Origin: Zavarzinia aquatilis
GTDB lineage: Bacteria > Pseudomonadota > Alphaproteobacteria > Zavarziniales > Zavarziniaceae
Assembly: GCF_003173035.1 (NCBI RefSeq)
Contig: NZ_QGLE01000001.1
Span: 558,001 to 622,000, forward strand
DNA length: 64,000 bases
Direction: 5' to 3'
Shown: in pieces, positions 24,188 through 34,279 of the stretch
Layout of the letters: every line of letters begins with the position of its first letter
Numbering within the stretch: position 1 is the first letter of the stretch
The notes under the pieces: model-generated
Database searches by the model: none
What the model saw: only the letters and a program-made list of their open reading frames with translations
Told to the model about the DNA's origin: nothing
Made by a program: the position numbers and the translations under genes

Positions 24188-24823
24188 ATGCGCGGGCGCT
24201 TCATCGTCCTCGAAGGCGGGGAGGGCGCGGGCAAGAGCGGCGCCATCGCCGCGCTTCGGGCCGACTTCGCCCGCGACGGCCTCGACCTCGTCACTACGCG
24301 GGAGCCGGGTGGAACGCCCGAAGGCGCCGCCCTGCGCCGCCTTCTGCTGGCCGAAACCACCCATGACTGGACCAGCACGGCCGAACTTCTGCTGATGACC
24401 GCCGACCGTGCCCAGCATGTCGAGCGGGTGATCCGGCCGGCGCTGACCGCCGGGCGCATCGTTGTCTCCGACCGCTATGTTTCCTCGACCCTTGCCTATC
24501 AGGGGGCGGGACGGGGGCTCGACGCTGACCTCATCCTCGACCTGCACAGCCGGGCGATCCGCGACCTCTGGCCCGACCTGACCGTGGTGCTCGACGTGCC
24601 GCCCGAGATCGGCCTTGCCCGCAGTCAGGCCCGGCTCGGCAATGCCGGCATCGACGAGGGCCGCTTCGAGGGGCTGGATCTCGATTTCCACCGCCGGGTC
24701 CGACAATCCTTCCTCGATCAGGCCGCGGCCGCCGGCCGCCATGGCGTCGTCATCGACGCCAGCCGGGACAAGGCCACGGTCGAGGCGGCGGTGATTGCCG
24801 CCGTCCGCGCCGCCGTGGGCTAA
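24188..24823 (+). CDS. tmk: Thymidylate kinase
   Basis: A 211-residue dTMP kinase. The P-loop GGEGAGKS is at residues 10-17, the substrate TTREPGG motif at 36-42, DRYVSSTLAYQG at 95-106, and the lid region is GNAGIDEGRFEG. It makes dTDP for DNA synthesis. It lies between dacA (5-base gap) and holB (4-base gap), an order common in alphaproteobacteria. Confidence 0.95.
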   Translation: MRGRFIVLEGGEGAGKSGAIAALRADFARDGLDLVTTREPGGTPEGAALRRLLLAETTHDWTSTAELLLMTADRAQHVERVIRPALTAGRIVVSDRYVSSTLAYQGAGRGLDADLILDLHSRAIRDLWPDLTVVLDVPPEIGLARSQARLGNAGIDEGRFEGLDLDFHRRVRQSFLDQAAAAGRHGVVIDASRDKATVEAAVIAAVRAAVG

Positions 24824-24827
24824 AGCC

Positions 24828-25946
24828 ATGGCCAAGGCCGAGGCCCCGCCCGCGAGCCAGATACCGCTGCCCCGGGCCAATCCCGATCTGATCGGCCATG
24901 AGGAGGCGGAGCGGGTGCTGCTCGACGCCGTGCAGGGCGGAAAGCTGCATCACGCCTGGCTGATCACCGGGCCGCGCGGCATCGGCAAGGCGACACTGGG
25001 CTATCGCTTCGCCCGCTTCCTCTTCGCTCATGGCCTCGATGCGCCCGTCGACATGTTCGGCGGGCCGCCGCAACCCCTGCAGCAATCGCCGGACGATCCG
25101 CTGTTCCGCCGCATCGCCGCCGGCTCCCACCCCGACCTCGTCACGCTGGAGCGGGAGGAAAACCCGCGCACCAAGGCGCTGCGCGACGAAATCGTGGTCG
25201 ATCAGGTGCGCGACCTTGCCGGTTTCTTCGCCATGACCCCGGCGGAGGGCGGCTTTCGCGTCGCCATCATCGACGCCATCGACGAGATGAACCGCAACGC
25301 GGCCAATGCCCTCCTCAAGCTGCTGGAAGAGCCGCCGCCGCGCAGCCTGCTGATCCTGATCGCCCATGCCCCCGGCCGCCTGTTGCCGACCATCCGCTCG
25401 CGCTGCCGGCGGCTGGCCCTGCGTCCGCTGCCCGAGGCGGAAGTCGGCACCATCGTCAACCGGCTGGCCCCCGGCCTTCCGGCCGACGAGGTGCGGGGCC
25501 TGTGCCGCCTCGCCGACGGCAGCCCGGGCCGCGCGCTCGCCCTGCAGGCGGCCGGCGGACTGAAACACTATCGCGCCCTTGGCGATCTGCTGGCGCCGCT
25601 CGCCCGGCGTCAGGGCCTCGACATCAAGGCGGTGAACGCGCTCGCCGACCGCTTCGCGGGGCGAGAGGGCGGCGACCTGTTCCGCCTGACCTTCGAGTTG
25701 CTCGGGCTGTGGCTGGTGCGCATGATCCGCCTCGCCGCGACCGGCAGCATCGACGAGGCGATGGTGGGCGAGGGGGCGGCCATGCGCGCCCTTGGCGCCG
25801 CCGCGCGGCTTGAACGCTGGAGCGAGGTATGGGAGAAGATCAATGCCTTGGCCGCGCGCGCCGAGGCGGTCAATCTCGACCGCAGGCAGGTTCTCGTCGC
25901 AGCCCTCGGCTTGATCGAGCGTTGCGCGCGCCAGTCTGTTTCCTGA
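24828..25946 (+). CDS. holB: DNA polymerase III subunit delta'
   Basis: A 372-residue clamp-loader subunit. ATG 24828 is chosen 4 bases after tmk; the family-typical [14 protein letters not shown] follows. A P-loop-like [10 protein letters not shown] is near residue 49, the [19 protein letters not shown] stretch and sensor-type SRCRR motif lie near 165-195, and the C-terminal helical domain ends the protein. It loads the beta clamp with DnaX and HolA. Confidence 0.93.
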   Translation: MAKAEAPPASQIPLPRANPDLIGHEEAERVLLDAVQGGKLHHAWLITGPRGIGKATLGYRFARFLFAHGLDAPVDMFGGPPQPLQQSPDDPLFRRIAAGSHPDLVTLEREENPRTKALRDEIVVDQVRDLAGFFAMTPAEGGFRVAIIDAIDEMNRNAANALLKLLEEPPPRSLLILIAHAPGRLLPTIRSRCRRLALRPLPEAEVGTIVNRLAPGLPADEVRGLCRLADGSPGRALALQAAGGLKHYRALGDLLAPLARRQGLDIKAVNALADRFAGREGGDLFRLTFELLGLWLVRMIRLAATGSIDEAMVGEGAAMRALGAAARLERWSEVWEKINALAARAEAVNLDRRQVLVAALGLIERCARQSVS

Positions 25947-25980
25947 CGGCGGGCGCGGGCAGCGCCCTCTGGAGTTCCGA

Positions 25981-27528
25981 ATGGCCGATTCTTCCCCGTT
26001 CTACATCACGACGGCGATTTCCTATCCGAACGGCGTGCCCCATATCGGCCACGCCTATGAAGCGATCGCGACCGATGCGCTGGCGCGTTTCCAGCGCCTC
26101 GACGGGCGCCGCGTCTATTTCCTGACCGGGACCGACGAACACGGCCAGAAGATGCTGCAGACCGCGCGGCGCGAAGGCCTGACCACCGAAGCCCTGGCCG
26201 AGCGCAACTCCGCCCGCTTCAAGGCGATGGTCGAGACCCTGGGCTGTTCCAACGACGATTTCATCCGCACCAGCGAGCCGCGCCATCACCTGTCCAGTCA
26301 GGCGATCTGGCAGCGCATGGTCGATGCCGGCGACATCTACAAGAACACTTATGCCGGCTGGTATTCGGTGCGCGACGAAGCCTATTACACCGAGGACGAG
26401 ACCGAGGTCCGCGCCGACGGCATCCGCTACGGCGGTCAGGGCACGCCCGTCGAATGGGTGGAGGAGGAAAGCTATTTCTTCCGCCTGTCCGACTATCAGG
26501 AGCGCCTGCTCGCCCATTACGAGGCGAACCCCGACTTCATCGGCCCGAACGAGCGCCGGAACGAGGTTGTCAGCTTCGTGAAGCGCGGGCTGAAAGACCT
26601 GTCCGTCTCCCGCACCACCTTCGACTGGGGCATTCCGGTGCCGGGCGATCCCAAGCATGTGATGTATGTCTGGGTCGACGCCCTGACCAATTACATCACC
26701 GGCGTCGGCTTTCCCGACGAGACCTCGCCGTTGTGGTCGTTCTGGCCGGCGAATGTCCATGTCATCGGCAAGGATATCGTCCGCTTCCACGCGGTCTATT
26801 GGCCGGCCTTCCTGATGTCCGCCGGCATCGCCCTGCCGAAGCGGGTCTTCGCCCATGGTTTCCTGTTCAACAGGGGCGAGAAGATGTCGAAGTCGGTCGG
26901 CAATGTGATCGACCCGTTCAATCTGGTCGAAGCCTATGGTCTCGATCAGGTGCGCTACTTCTTCCTGCGCGAAGTGCCCTTCGGCCAGGACGGCAACTAC
27001 AGCCACGAGGCGATCGTCAACAGGATCAACGCCGACCTCGCCAATGACCTCGGCAACCTTGCCCAGCGGTCTTTGTCGATGATCGGCAAGAATGTGGGCG
27101 GCGTCGTGCCAGCCTGCGGCGAGCTGTCGGACAACGACAAGGCGATCCTCGCGCAGGCGGACGGTCTCTACGAGATCGCCAAGACCGCCATGGCGAAGCA
27201 GGAAATCCATGTCGCCCTCGCCGCGATCTGGGCCTGCGTCGCCGACGCCAACCGCTATTTCGCGGGGGAGGCGCCCTGGGGTCTGAAGAAGACGGACCCC
27301 ACGCGCATGGAAACCGTGCTTTACGTGACGGCCGAGGTGATCCGCCAGATCGCCATCCTGGCCCAGCCGGTCATGCCCGCGTCCTGCGGCAAGCTGCTGG
27401 ACCAGCTGGCCGTGCCGGCGGATGCCCGGCTGTTCGCCCAGCTCGGCCCCGTGGGCCGGCTGACCTCCGGGGCCGCGCTGCCGGCGCCGCAGGGTGTGTT
27501 CCCGCGTTATGTGGAGGCGGTTGCGTAA
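25981..27528 (+). CDS. metG: Methionine--tRNA ligase
   Basis: A 515-residue class I synthetase. HIGH motif at residues 21-24 (PHIGHAYE) and KMSKS at 301-305, with the WxxxPxxYxxW-like [22 protein letters not shown] between split here as [10 protein letters not shown] and MYVWVDAL. The inserted connective domain lacks Cys pairs, so this is the form without a zinc knuckle, and there is no C-terminal Trbp111-like extension. It follows holB by 34 bases. Confidence 0.96.
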   Translation: MADSSPFYITTAISYPNGVPHIGHAYEAIATDALARFQRLDGRRVYFLTGTDEHGQKMLQTARREGLTTEALAERNSARFKAMVETLGCSNDDFIRTSEPRHHLSSQAIWQRMVDAGDIYKNTYAGWYSVRDEAYYTEDETEVRADGIRYGGQGTPVEWVEEESYFFRLSDYQERLLAHYEANPDFIGPNERRNEVVSFVKRGLKDLSVSRTTFDWGIPVPGDPKHVMYVWVDALTNYITGVGFPDETSPLWSFWPANVHVIGKDIVRFHAVYWPAFLMSAGIALPKRVFAHGFLFNRGEKMSKSVGNVIDPFNLVEAYGLDQVRYFFLREVPFGQDGNYSHEAIVNRINADLANDLGNLAQRSLSMIGKNVGGVVPACGELSDNDKAILAQADGLYEIAKTAMAKQEIHVALAAIWACVADANRYFAGEAPWGLKKTDPTRMETVLYVTAEVIRQIAILAQPVMPASCGKLLDQLAVPADARLFAQLGPVGRLTSGAALPAPQGVFPRYVEAVA

Positions 27529-27531
27529 ACC

Positions 27532-28329
27532 ATGCTGATCGACAGCCATTGCCATCTCGATTTCCCGAATTTCGCCGCGGATCTCGACGCGGTGATGGAA
27601 CGGGCGCGCCTCGCCGGGGTCGGCGCCATGCTGACCATCGGCACCTCGCTGGCGAAATCGGCGCAGGTGATCGCGGTGGCGGAGCGTTTCCCCAATGTCT
27701 GGGCCTCGGTCGGCATCCACCCGCATGAGGCCGAGGCGGAGGCCGGGGTGCAGGCCCGCACCCTGGTCGAGCTGTCGAGGCATCCCAAGGTGATCGCCAT
27801 CGGCGAAACCGGCCTCGACTATTTCTATGAACATGCCCCGCGCGAGGTGCAGAAGACCAGCTTTCGCGCCCATATCGAGGCGTCGCGCCAGACCGGCCTG
27901 CCCATCATCATCCACACCCGCGACGCCGACGAGGACACGGCAGAAATCCTGCGCGAAGAAATGGCGAAAGGGCCGTTTCCCGGCCTGATCCATTGCTTCA
28001 CCTCGAGCGCCTGGTTCGCCGATGTCGCGCTCGACCTCGGGCTCTATATTTCCTTCTCGGGCATCGTCACCTTCAAGACGGCCGAGAACCTGCGCGCCGT
28101 CGCGGCCCGGGTGCCGGCCGACCGCCTGCTGGTCGAGACGGATTCGCCCTATCTCGCGCCCATTCCCCATCGCGGCAAGCGCAACGAGCCGGCCTTCGTC
28201 GCCGCGACCGCGGCGGCGGTGGCCCGGGAACGCGGCGTGACGGTCGAAGACCTCGCCCGCCAGTCGACCGAGAATTTCCGCCTCCTGTTCGCCAAGGCCG
28301 ATGTCGCGGCCGTCCTCGCGGCGGCGTGA
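27532..28329 (+). CDS. TatD family hydrolase/DNase
   Basis: A 265-residue TIM-barrel metal-dependent hydrolase. Metal ligands are visible in SHCHLDF (His6, His8), the IGETGLDYFYEH motif (Glu), HTRDAD, HCFTSS and VETDSPYLAP (Asp). It begins 3 bases after metG, the classical metG-tatD-MBL order. Homologues have 3'-5' exonuclease activity. Confidence 0.93.
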   Translation: MLIDSHCHLDFPNFAADLDAVMERARLAGVGAMLTIGTSLAKSAQVIAVAERFPNVWASVGIHPHEAEAEAGVQARTLVELSRHPKVIAIGETGLDYFYEHAPREVQKTSFRAHIEASRQTGLPIIIHTRDADEDTAEILREEMAKGPFPGLIHCFTSSAWFADVALDLGLYISFSGIVTFKTAENLRAVAARVPADRLLVETDSPYLAPIPHRGKRNEPAFVAATAAAVARERGVTVEDLARQSTENFRLLFAKADVAAVLAAA

Positions 28330-28337
28330 GCAGCGCC

Positions 28338-29093
28338 ATGAAGGTCACGGTTCTCGGCTGCGGCACCTCGGGCGGGGTGCCGTCGATCACCGGCAACTGG
28401 GGCCAGTGCGACCCCGACAACCCGAAAAACCGTCGCCGCCGGGTCTCGATCCTGGTCGAACAGGGCGAGACCTCGCTGATCGTCGACGCATCGCCGGACC
28501 TGCGCGAACAATGCATTTCGGCCGGGGTAAAGCGGCTCGACGCCGTGCTGCTGACCCATGACCACGCCGACCACTGCCATGGCATCGACGATTTGCGCGG
28601 CATCGCCGGCGTGATGCGGCGCCGGGTGCCGGTCCATGCCGATCCGCGCACCCTCGGCACGGTCAGCCGCCGCTTCGGCTATATCTTTCAGGGCAATGGC
28701 GGCTATCCGGCGATCTGCGACGGGATCGAGATCGACGGGCCGTTCTCGGTCGGCGAGATCGACGTCCGGCCCTTTCGCCAGATCCACGGCGAGATTGAAT
28801 CCCTCGGCTTTCGCTTCGGCAGGATCGCCTATTCGACCGATGTGAACGAGCTGCCGGACGAAGCCTTCGCCGCCCTCGAGGGGGTGGAAATCTGGATCGT
28901 CGATGCCCTGCGCCACACGCCGCATCCGAGCCATGCCCATCTGGAAAAGACCCTGTCGTGGATCGAGCGGGTGAAGCCCGCCCGCGCCATCCTGACCCAT
29001 ATGACCTGGGAAATGGACTACGACAGCCTGATCCACAGCCTGCCCGCCGGGGTGGAACCCGCCTTCGACGGTATGGTCATCCCTGTGGACTGA
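28338..29093 (+). CDS. MBL-fold metallo-hydrolase, PhnP-like
   Basis: A 251-residue metallo-beta-lactamase-fold protein. ATG 28338 gives the normal MKVTVLGCGTSGGVPSI start; GTG 28326, overlapping the tatD stop, is an alternative. The metal motif is THDHADHCHGID. It resembles PhnP phosphodiesterases and the YycJ-like group usually encoded after metG-tatD in alphaproteobacteria. No phn genes are nearby, so a carbon-phosphorus role is unlikely. Confidence 0.88.
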   Translation: MKVTVLGCGTSGGVPSITGNWGQCDPDNPKNRRRRVSILVEQGETSLIVDASPDLREQCISAGVKRLDAVLLTHDHADHCHGIDDLRGIAGVMRRRVPVHADPRTLGTVSRRFGYIFQGNGGYPAICDGIEIDGPFSVGEIDVRPFRQIHGEIESLGFRFGRIAYSTDVNELPDEAFAALEGVEIWIVDALRHTPHPSHAHLEKTLSWIERVKPARAILTHMTWEMDYDSLIHSLPAGVEPAFDGMVIPVD

Positions 29094-29142
29094 AGCGGAA
29101 TATCAATTCGATATTTCATATGAATCAGTCTGTTATGACGAC

Positions 29143-30861
29143 TCATTGATTCTTTTTGTCGGTGGATAACTCGGCCCTCCGGCGGAAGGCGGCGAGGCGG
29201 TCCTCGACCTCTTCCGCATCCTTGCCCTGGACGCGCAGCGCCCCGCCAGCAAGGGCAAGGCTGGCCTCGATGGTCTCGGGCACCACGTCCGTCGCGCCCG
29301 CGCGGCGCAGGTCGCGGGCGGCGGCGAGGTCGCGGGCGCGCACGATCACCGGCATGTCGGGCACGAGTTGACGCACGGCGTGCAAGGTGGCGAGGCTGGC
29401 CGGCACATTGTCGAGGGCGACGATGACGACGCTGGTACGCATGATGTCGATCGAGCGCAGCACGGCCGGCAGGCGGCAGTCGCCGAAGAAGGCGGGATAG
29501 CCTTCGGCCCGCGCGGCGGCGACGGCATGGGTCGAGGAGTCGATGGCCATATAGGGAATGTCGGCGGCCTTCAGCACCTCGGCCACCGTGCGCCCGACCC
29601 GGCCGAAGCCGGCGATCAGGACATGGGACGGCACTTCCGGAATGTCGTGGGGCGAGAGTTCGGGATCGCGCGTGCGGTCCTCGACCCGTCTGGCGACGCG
29701 CGCGCCGATGGTGACCACGAAGGGCGTGAGGGCGAGGGACAGGGCCGCGACGATGGCGACGAGCGATGCCGTCTCCTGGTCCATCAAGCGGCTGCCGAGG
29801 GCGAGGTTGACGGCGACGAAGGTGAATTCGCCCGCCTGCGCCAGAAGCGTGCCGAAGCGGATCGCCGGTCCGGGATCGAGCCCGAACAGCCGGCCGAGGC
29901 CGGCGGCGATCCCGGCCTTCAGGGCGATCAGCGCCAGGGTCAGGCCGATCACCAGCAAAGGCTGGTCGATCAGCATCCGCAGATCGAGCATCATGCCAAG
30001 GGTGACGAAGAAGAGGCCGAGCAGGAGGCCGCGGAACGGCTCGACGTCGGCATCGACCTGATGGCGGAAGGGCGTGTCGGCGAGGGCGAGACCGGCGAGG
30101 AAGGCACCGAGTGCCATCGACATGCCGGCAAGCTCGGCGACCATGCCAAGGCCAAGGACGACAAGCAGGGTCAGGCCGGTGAAGAGTTCGGGGCTGGCGG
30201 CATCGGCGACGAGATGGAACAGCGGCTTCAGCACGATCCGCCCGCCGAACAGGATGAGGGCGATGGCGGCGATGCCCTTGGCAAGGCCAAAGGCGGCGGC
30301 GAAGAAGTCGAAATTCCCCTCCGGCGTCGCCAGCACGCCGATCAGGGTCAGCAGTGGCACCACGGCAAGATCCTGCAGCAGCAGGACGGCAATGGTCGCC
30401 CGGCCGAAGCGGGTCATGGTCTCGCGCCGCTCGACCATGAGGCGAACCACGGTCGCGGTCGACGACAGGGCAAGGCCGCCGGCGATGGCGATCACCATGC
30501 CCGCGCTGGGCGCCATCAGGCCGAACAGGGTCAGCAGGCCGAGAAGGGCGCCGATGGCGAAGAGCGTCGCCAGAACCTGCGCCGTGCCGAGGCCGAAAAT
30601 GAAGCGGCGCATCGCCCGCAGCCGGTTCAGCGGGAGGTCGAGACCGATGGCGAAGAGCAGGAAGACCACGCCGAAATCGGCGAAACTGCTCAGGCTTTCC
30701 GGATCGCCGACGAAGCCGACCCCGGCCGGACCGATGACGACGCCGGTCACGACATAGGCAAGCAGGGGCGGCACTTTCAGGCGCCCCAGAAAGGTCGCCG
30801 CCAGCACCGCCGCCGCAAGCAGGATCAGGATGCTGGGCACATCGTCTACACTGACATTCAT
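29143..30861 (-). CDS. CPA2 cation:proton antiporter with TrkA-N domain (KefB/YbaL-like)
   Basis: A 572-residue protein. ATG 30861 is chosen, giving MNVSVDDVPSILILLAAAVL at the N-terminus; an upstream start at 30936 adds a hydrophilic tail not seen in relatives. About 12 transmembrane helices span residues 8-385, with motif GVVIGPAGVGFV near 45-56 and the ion-site-like LAGLALADTPFRH. A TrkA-N (RCK) NAD-binding domain begins at HVLIAGFGRVGRTVAEVL near residue 413 and closes the protein; no TrkA-C domain follows. Likely K+ or Na+/H+ exchange. Confidence 0.9.
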   Translation of the reverse strand: MNVSVDDVPSILILLAAAVLAATFLGRLKVPPLLAYVVTGVVIGPAGVGFVGDPESLSSFADFGVVFLLFAIGLDLPLNRLRAMRRFIFGLGTAQVLATLFAIGALLGLLTLFGLMAPSAGMVIAIAGGLALSSTATVVRLMVERRETMTRFGRATIAVLLLQDLAVVPLLTLIGVLATPEGNFDFFAAAFGLAKGIAAIALILFGGRIVLKPLFHLVADAASPELFTGLTLLVVLGLGMVAELAGMSMALGAFLAGLALADTPFRHQVDADVEPFRGLLLGLFFVTLGMMLDLRMLIDQPLLVIGLTLALIALKAGIAAGLGRLFGLDPGPAIRFGTLLAQAGEFTFVAVNLALGSRLMDQETASLVAIVAALSLALTPFVVTIGARVARRVEDRTRDPELSPHDIPEVPSHVLIAGFGRVGRTVAEVLKAADIPYMAIDSSTHAVAAARAEGYPAFFGDCRLPAVLRSIDIMRTSVVIVALDNVPASLATLHAVRQLVPDMPVIVRARDLAAARDLRRAGATDVVPETIEASLALAGGALRVQGKDAEEVEDRLAAFRRRAELSTDKKNQ

Positions 30862-31031
30862 GAACTGCGCCCTGGCCCGGCGGGCGATTCGGTGCGAATT
30901 GCCCTCATTCTTGCAAAGCCGGATACGAAACTCCAAGCCCGGCGGCGGAACAGCCGACCACCTCCCTGTGTTGTTTCGGGCGACAGGGGCATCGCCCCGA
31001 TGCGGTCCGGCCGAGAAAAGAGCTGAAGTCC

Positions 31032-32423
31032 ATGCGTTTCCTTGCCGGGGCGGTCAGCCTCCTCCTTGCCCTTCTGGCCCTGCTGGCGCCCGCCCTGTGG
31101 AACGGCTATCCGATCAGTTTCCACGATACCGGCGGCTTCATCGCCCGCCTGTTCGAGAACGAGCCGGGTTTCGGCCGGGCGACGCCTTACGGCCTGTTTC
31201 TCGACGGGCTCTACTGGCACCTCTCGTTCTGGCCGGCGATCGTGGTGCAGAGCCTGATCGTCATCGGTCTGGTGGCGGAGACGGGGCGCAGCCTTCTGGC
31301 CTTGCGCGGTAACAGGCTGGCACTTCTGACCGGCGCCGGCACGCTGTTGCTGGCCGCGATCACCGGCATTTCCTGGTATACGTCGCAGCTTCTGCCCGAC
31401 CTTGCCGCGGCGACCGCCGTGCTCGCGCTGTTCCTGCTGATCGAAGGGCGGGAAGGGCGAAGCCTCGTCGTCACCATCCTGCTCGGCCTCGTGGTCATCC
31501 TTGGCGCCGCCAGCCATACGGGGACCGTCGCCCTTCTGCTCGGCCTCGTCCTCTACAAGGCGTTGCTGATTGCAGGCGCGCGGCTGCACGCCCCCTTGCG
31601 CCACTGGAGCCGGCGCACGACCTGGCGCCTCGGTGCCGGCGGACTCGCCCTCGCGCTCGGGGTGCTGACGGTGCCGCTCAGCAATCAGGCGCTCTACGGC
31701 CAGTTCCGCTTCACGCCGGGCGGCGACATCTTCCTGTTCGGCCGTCTGGTGCAGGACGGTATCGCCAGTCGCTTCCTCGCCGACCGTTGCCCGGACCCGG
31801 CCTTCAAACTGTGCGATTACCAGGCCGAGCTGTACGAACCGGACGGCAGCCAGCGCAACAACGACAGTTTCCTGTGGTGGGGCGGCAGCCCGCTGTACAA
31901 GATCGGCGGCTGGGAAGGCGCGGGGCCGGAGCTGGCGCAGATTACCCGGGAATCCCTCGTCGCCTATCCGGGCCTGCACCTGGCGGCGGCTTGGCGCGCC
32001 TTTGTCGAGCAATTGGGCCTGATCGCCACCGGCGACGGGCTGAACGAGACCCATTGGCACACGCAGTGGATCCTCGAGCAATATTTGCCGCAGGAAGTGC
32101 CGGATTTCCTCGCCGCGCGCCAGCGGCAGAAGGATTTCCCCTTCGAGGCGCTGAACCTCGTCCATATCCCGGTCGGCTTCGCCGCCTTCGCCGCGCTGCC
32201 CTTCCTCGCCTTTGTCAGCTTTCGGCGGGGCCGGGCGGGGGCAGGGCGCTTCACCGCCTTCGTCTTCGTCGCGCTGATCGGCAATGCCTTCATCTGCGGC
32301 GTGCTGTCCAATCCGCACGACCGCTATGAGAACCGGCTGATCTGGCTGGCGTTGCTCGGCTGTATCGTGGCCTGCCTGTCGCTGTGGCGCGGGCGGAAAC
32401 TGACAAATAATCAGTTGGATTGA
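31032..32423 (+). CDS. Polytopic membrane protein of unknown function
   Basis: A 463-residue protein with roughly ten hydrophobic segments. A first helix is followed by YPISFHDTGGFIARLF, a loop with an acidic residue between helices 1 and 2 that recalls GT-C glycosyltransferase-like or oligosaccharyl-transfer proteins. A large non-membrane region (about residues 225-370) contains conserved-looking CPDPAFKLCDY and NNDSFLWWGGSPLYK motifs. It lies in the same direction as the diiron protein 77 bases downstream. No family assignment is possible from sequence inspection. Confidence 0.6.
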   Translation: MRFLAGAVSLLLALLALLAPALWNGYPISFHDTGGFIARLFENEPGFGRATPYGLFLDGLYWHLSFWPAIVVQSLIVIGLVAETGRSLLALRGNRLALLTGAGTLLLAAITGISWYTSQLLPDLAAATAVLALFLLIEGREGRSLVVTILLGLVVILGAASHTGTVALLLGLVLYKALLIAGARLHAPLRHWSRRTTWRLGAGGLALALGVLTVPLSNQALYGQFRFTPGGDIFLFGRLVQDGIASRFLADRCPDPAFKLCDYQAELYEPDGSQRNNDSFLWWGGSPLYKIGGWEGAGPELAQITRESLVAYPGLHLAAAWRAFVEQLGLIATGDGLNETHWHTQWILEQYLPQEVPDFLAARQRQKDFPFEALNLVHIPVGFAAFAALPFLAFVSFRRGRAGAGRFTAFVFVALIGNAFICGVLSNPHDRYENRLIWLALLGCIVACLSLWRGRKLTNNQLD

Positions 32424-32500
32424 CCCAGCTCAATGCAAGGCGAGCATCCCTCGTATTCTCTGGACGCAGCCCGAAAGCGGCCAAGAAGCGGAGGAAACAG

Positions 32501-33607
32501 ATGCGTTTGCGCCTTGTCGAACAGCCCCCCCAGGAAACCCGGATTTTCAACGAGAACGACCTGACCGGGCGTCTCGATCAGACGGATGTCGAAACCATCC
32601 GCGAGATTTTCCACACGCCGCTGACCGGGTCCTACAATTGGGACTACGACAGCGCCAACGCCAAGATTCGCCGCCTTTACGAACTCGGCAAGCGGCACAA
32701 CTGGAATGCGACGCTGGATGTCGACTGGGATATGGCGGTCGACTACGACGATTATCCGATGGAGCCGGCGACCAATCCCTTCAACGGCTATCCCGAATAT
32801 GAAGCCCTGCCGGAAGCGGAGAAAATCCGTTTCTCCTGGAAGGCCCATGCCCAGACCGTCGCCCAGTTCCTGCACGGCGAGCAGGGCGCCATGCTGGTCG
32901 CCTCCCAGCTCGTCTCCTGCGCGCCGACGGCGGACGCCAAGCTCTATGCCGCCAGCCAGACCTTCGACGAGGCCCGCCACGTCGAAGCCTTCAACATGTA
33001 TCTGCGCAAGCATTGCGGCGAGCTGTACCGGATCAATCCGAACCTGAAGGCCCTGATCGACAAGGTGCTGGAAGACCCGCGCTGGGATCTGAAGTTCATC
33101 GGGATGCAGCTGATCATCGAAGGCCTCGCGCTCGCCGCCTTCGGGACGATGACCCAGACCACGCGCGACAACCTGCTGCGCCAGGTCGTGGAACTCGTGA
33201 TGCGGGACGAGGGCCGGCATGTCGCCTTCGGCGTCAACTACCTCGAGGACTGGATCAAGACCCTGCCCGAGCAGGAGATCGAGGACCGGGCCGAATTCGC
33301 CTATCAGGCCAGCCTGATCATGCGCGACCGGCTGTTCGGCATGGATGTCGCGAGGGAATACGGTTTCGATGTCGACGCCGCGCGGGAGCACATCCTGAAG
33401 AGCCATGTCACGGCGATCTTCCAGCACCTGCTGTTCGAGCGCCTGATCCCCAATTTCAAGCGCGTCGGCCTGCTGACCGAGAAAGTGCGCGCGAAATATG
33501 AGGCGATCGGCGCCCTCCAGTACGAACACGCGGCCGGCGACATCCTGATCGACTGGCAGAAGCTCGACGAACCCCTGCCGGTGAAGGGCGTCTTCGCGGC
33601 AGAATAA
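32501..33607 (+). CDS. Ferritin-like diiron protein, oxidase/oxygenase-like, function unknown
   Basis: A 368-residue protein. ATG 32501 is fixed by a strong GGAGG 8 bases upstream. A complete diiron ligand set is visible: Glu127 (HGEQGAML), Glu157-x-x-His160 (DEARH), Glu207 (IIEGLAL) and Glu237-x-x-His240 (DEGRH). The spacing and the two E-x-x-H pairs fit four-helix-bundle diiron oxidases and oxygenases such as AurF-like or R2-like enzymes. Acidic, Asp/Tyr-rich N-terminal region (residues 48-100). A strong terminator follows directly. Substrate unknown. Confidence 0.72.
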   Translation: MRLRLVEQPPQETRIFNENDLTGRLDQTDVETIREIFHTPLTGSYNWDYDSANAKIRRLYELGKRHNWNATLDVDWDMAVDYDDYPMEPATNPFNGYPEYEALPEAEKIRFSWKAHAQTVAQFLHGEQGAMLVASQLVSCAPTADAKLYAASQTFDEARHVEAFNMYLRKHCGELYRINPNLKALIDKVLEDPRWDLKFIGMQLIIEGLALAAFGTMTQTTRDNLLRQVVELVMRDEGRHVAFGVNYLEDWIKTLPEQEIEDRAEFAYQASLIMRDRLFGMDVAREYGFDVDAAREHILKSHVTAIFQHLLFERLIPNFKRVGLLTEKVRAKYEAIGALQYEHAAGDILIDWQKLDEPLPVKGVFAAE

Positions 33608-33621
33608 GGGCGGGCGGGAAG

Positions 33622-33656
33622 GGGGCCTCGGCCTGCGCGGGCCGAGGCCCCTTTTT
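33622..33656 (+). terminator. Rho-independent terminator of the diiron gene
   Basis: GGGGCCTCGGCC at 33622-33633 pairs perfectly with GGCCGAGGCCCC at 33640-33651 across a 6-base loop and is followed by TTTTT at 33652-33656. Confidence 0.93.
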
Positions 33657-33697
33657 CCGCCCCTTGATTCCAATATATTGGAGTTTATGATGCTCAT

Positions 33698-34279
33698 ATG
33701 AGCACGACAGACTCCGATATCGACCGGCGCCTCGGCACCCGCATCAAGGCGCTGCGGGCCGGCGCCGGCCTGACCCTCGATGCCCTCGCCGAAACCGCGG
33801 GGGTGAGCCGGGCCATGCTGTCGCGGATCGAGCGCGGCGAATCCAGCCCGACGGCCCAATTGCTGGGCCGCATCTGCGGCGGTCTTGGCATCACCCTGTC
33901 CACCCTGTTCGCGGCGACAGAGGCGGCGGTCAGTCCCCTGTCGCGCCGGGCCGATCAGACGGTGTGGCGCGATCCGGCGACCGGCTATGTCCGGCGCAAC
34001 ATCTCGCCCGCCGGCACCGGATCGCCGGTGGAGATCGTCGAGGTGGAGTTTCCGCCCGGCGCCACCGTCGGCTTCGACAATCAGCGTTTCACCGGTATCG
34101 ACCAGCATATCCATGTCCTCGAAGGCCGGCTGGATTTCAGCCTCGGCGACGAGAATTTCATGCTCGAGGCCGGCGACTGCCTGCACATGCGCCTCGACCG
34201 GCCGACCCTGTTCCGGAATAGCAGCGGCAAGACGGTCCGCTACCTCGTCACCCTCGGCCAGGGAGGGCCGCGCCCGTGA
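33698..34279 (+). CDS. XRE-family regulator with C-terminal cupin domain
   Basis: A 193-residue protein. Residues 10-66 form an HTH (RIKALRAGAGLTLDALAE, GVSRAMLSRIERGE), and residues 110-185 form a cupin (GFDNQRFTGIDQHIHVLEGR). This architecture is common in regulators of amino-acid or polyamine metabolism. The stop overlaps the GNAT start (GTGA at 34276), so the two are co-translated. Ligand unknown. Confidence 0.87.
   Translation: MSTTDSDIDRRLGTRIKALRAGAGLTLDALAETAGVSRAMLSRIERGESSPTAQLLGRICGGLGITLSTLFAATEAAVSPLSRRADQTVWRDPATGYVRRNISPAGTGSPVEIVEVEFPPGATVGFDNQRFTGIDQHIHVLEGRLDFSLGDENFMLEAGDCLHMRLDRPTLFRNSSGKTVRYLVTLGQGGPRP

Noticed and set aside
25870-28170. Very long open frame on the minus strand (over 760 codons)
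   Set aside because: It is antisense to metG and tatD, which carry all expected motifs. Long antisense frames are a by-product of high GC content; this one shows no recognisable family.
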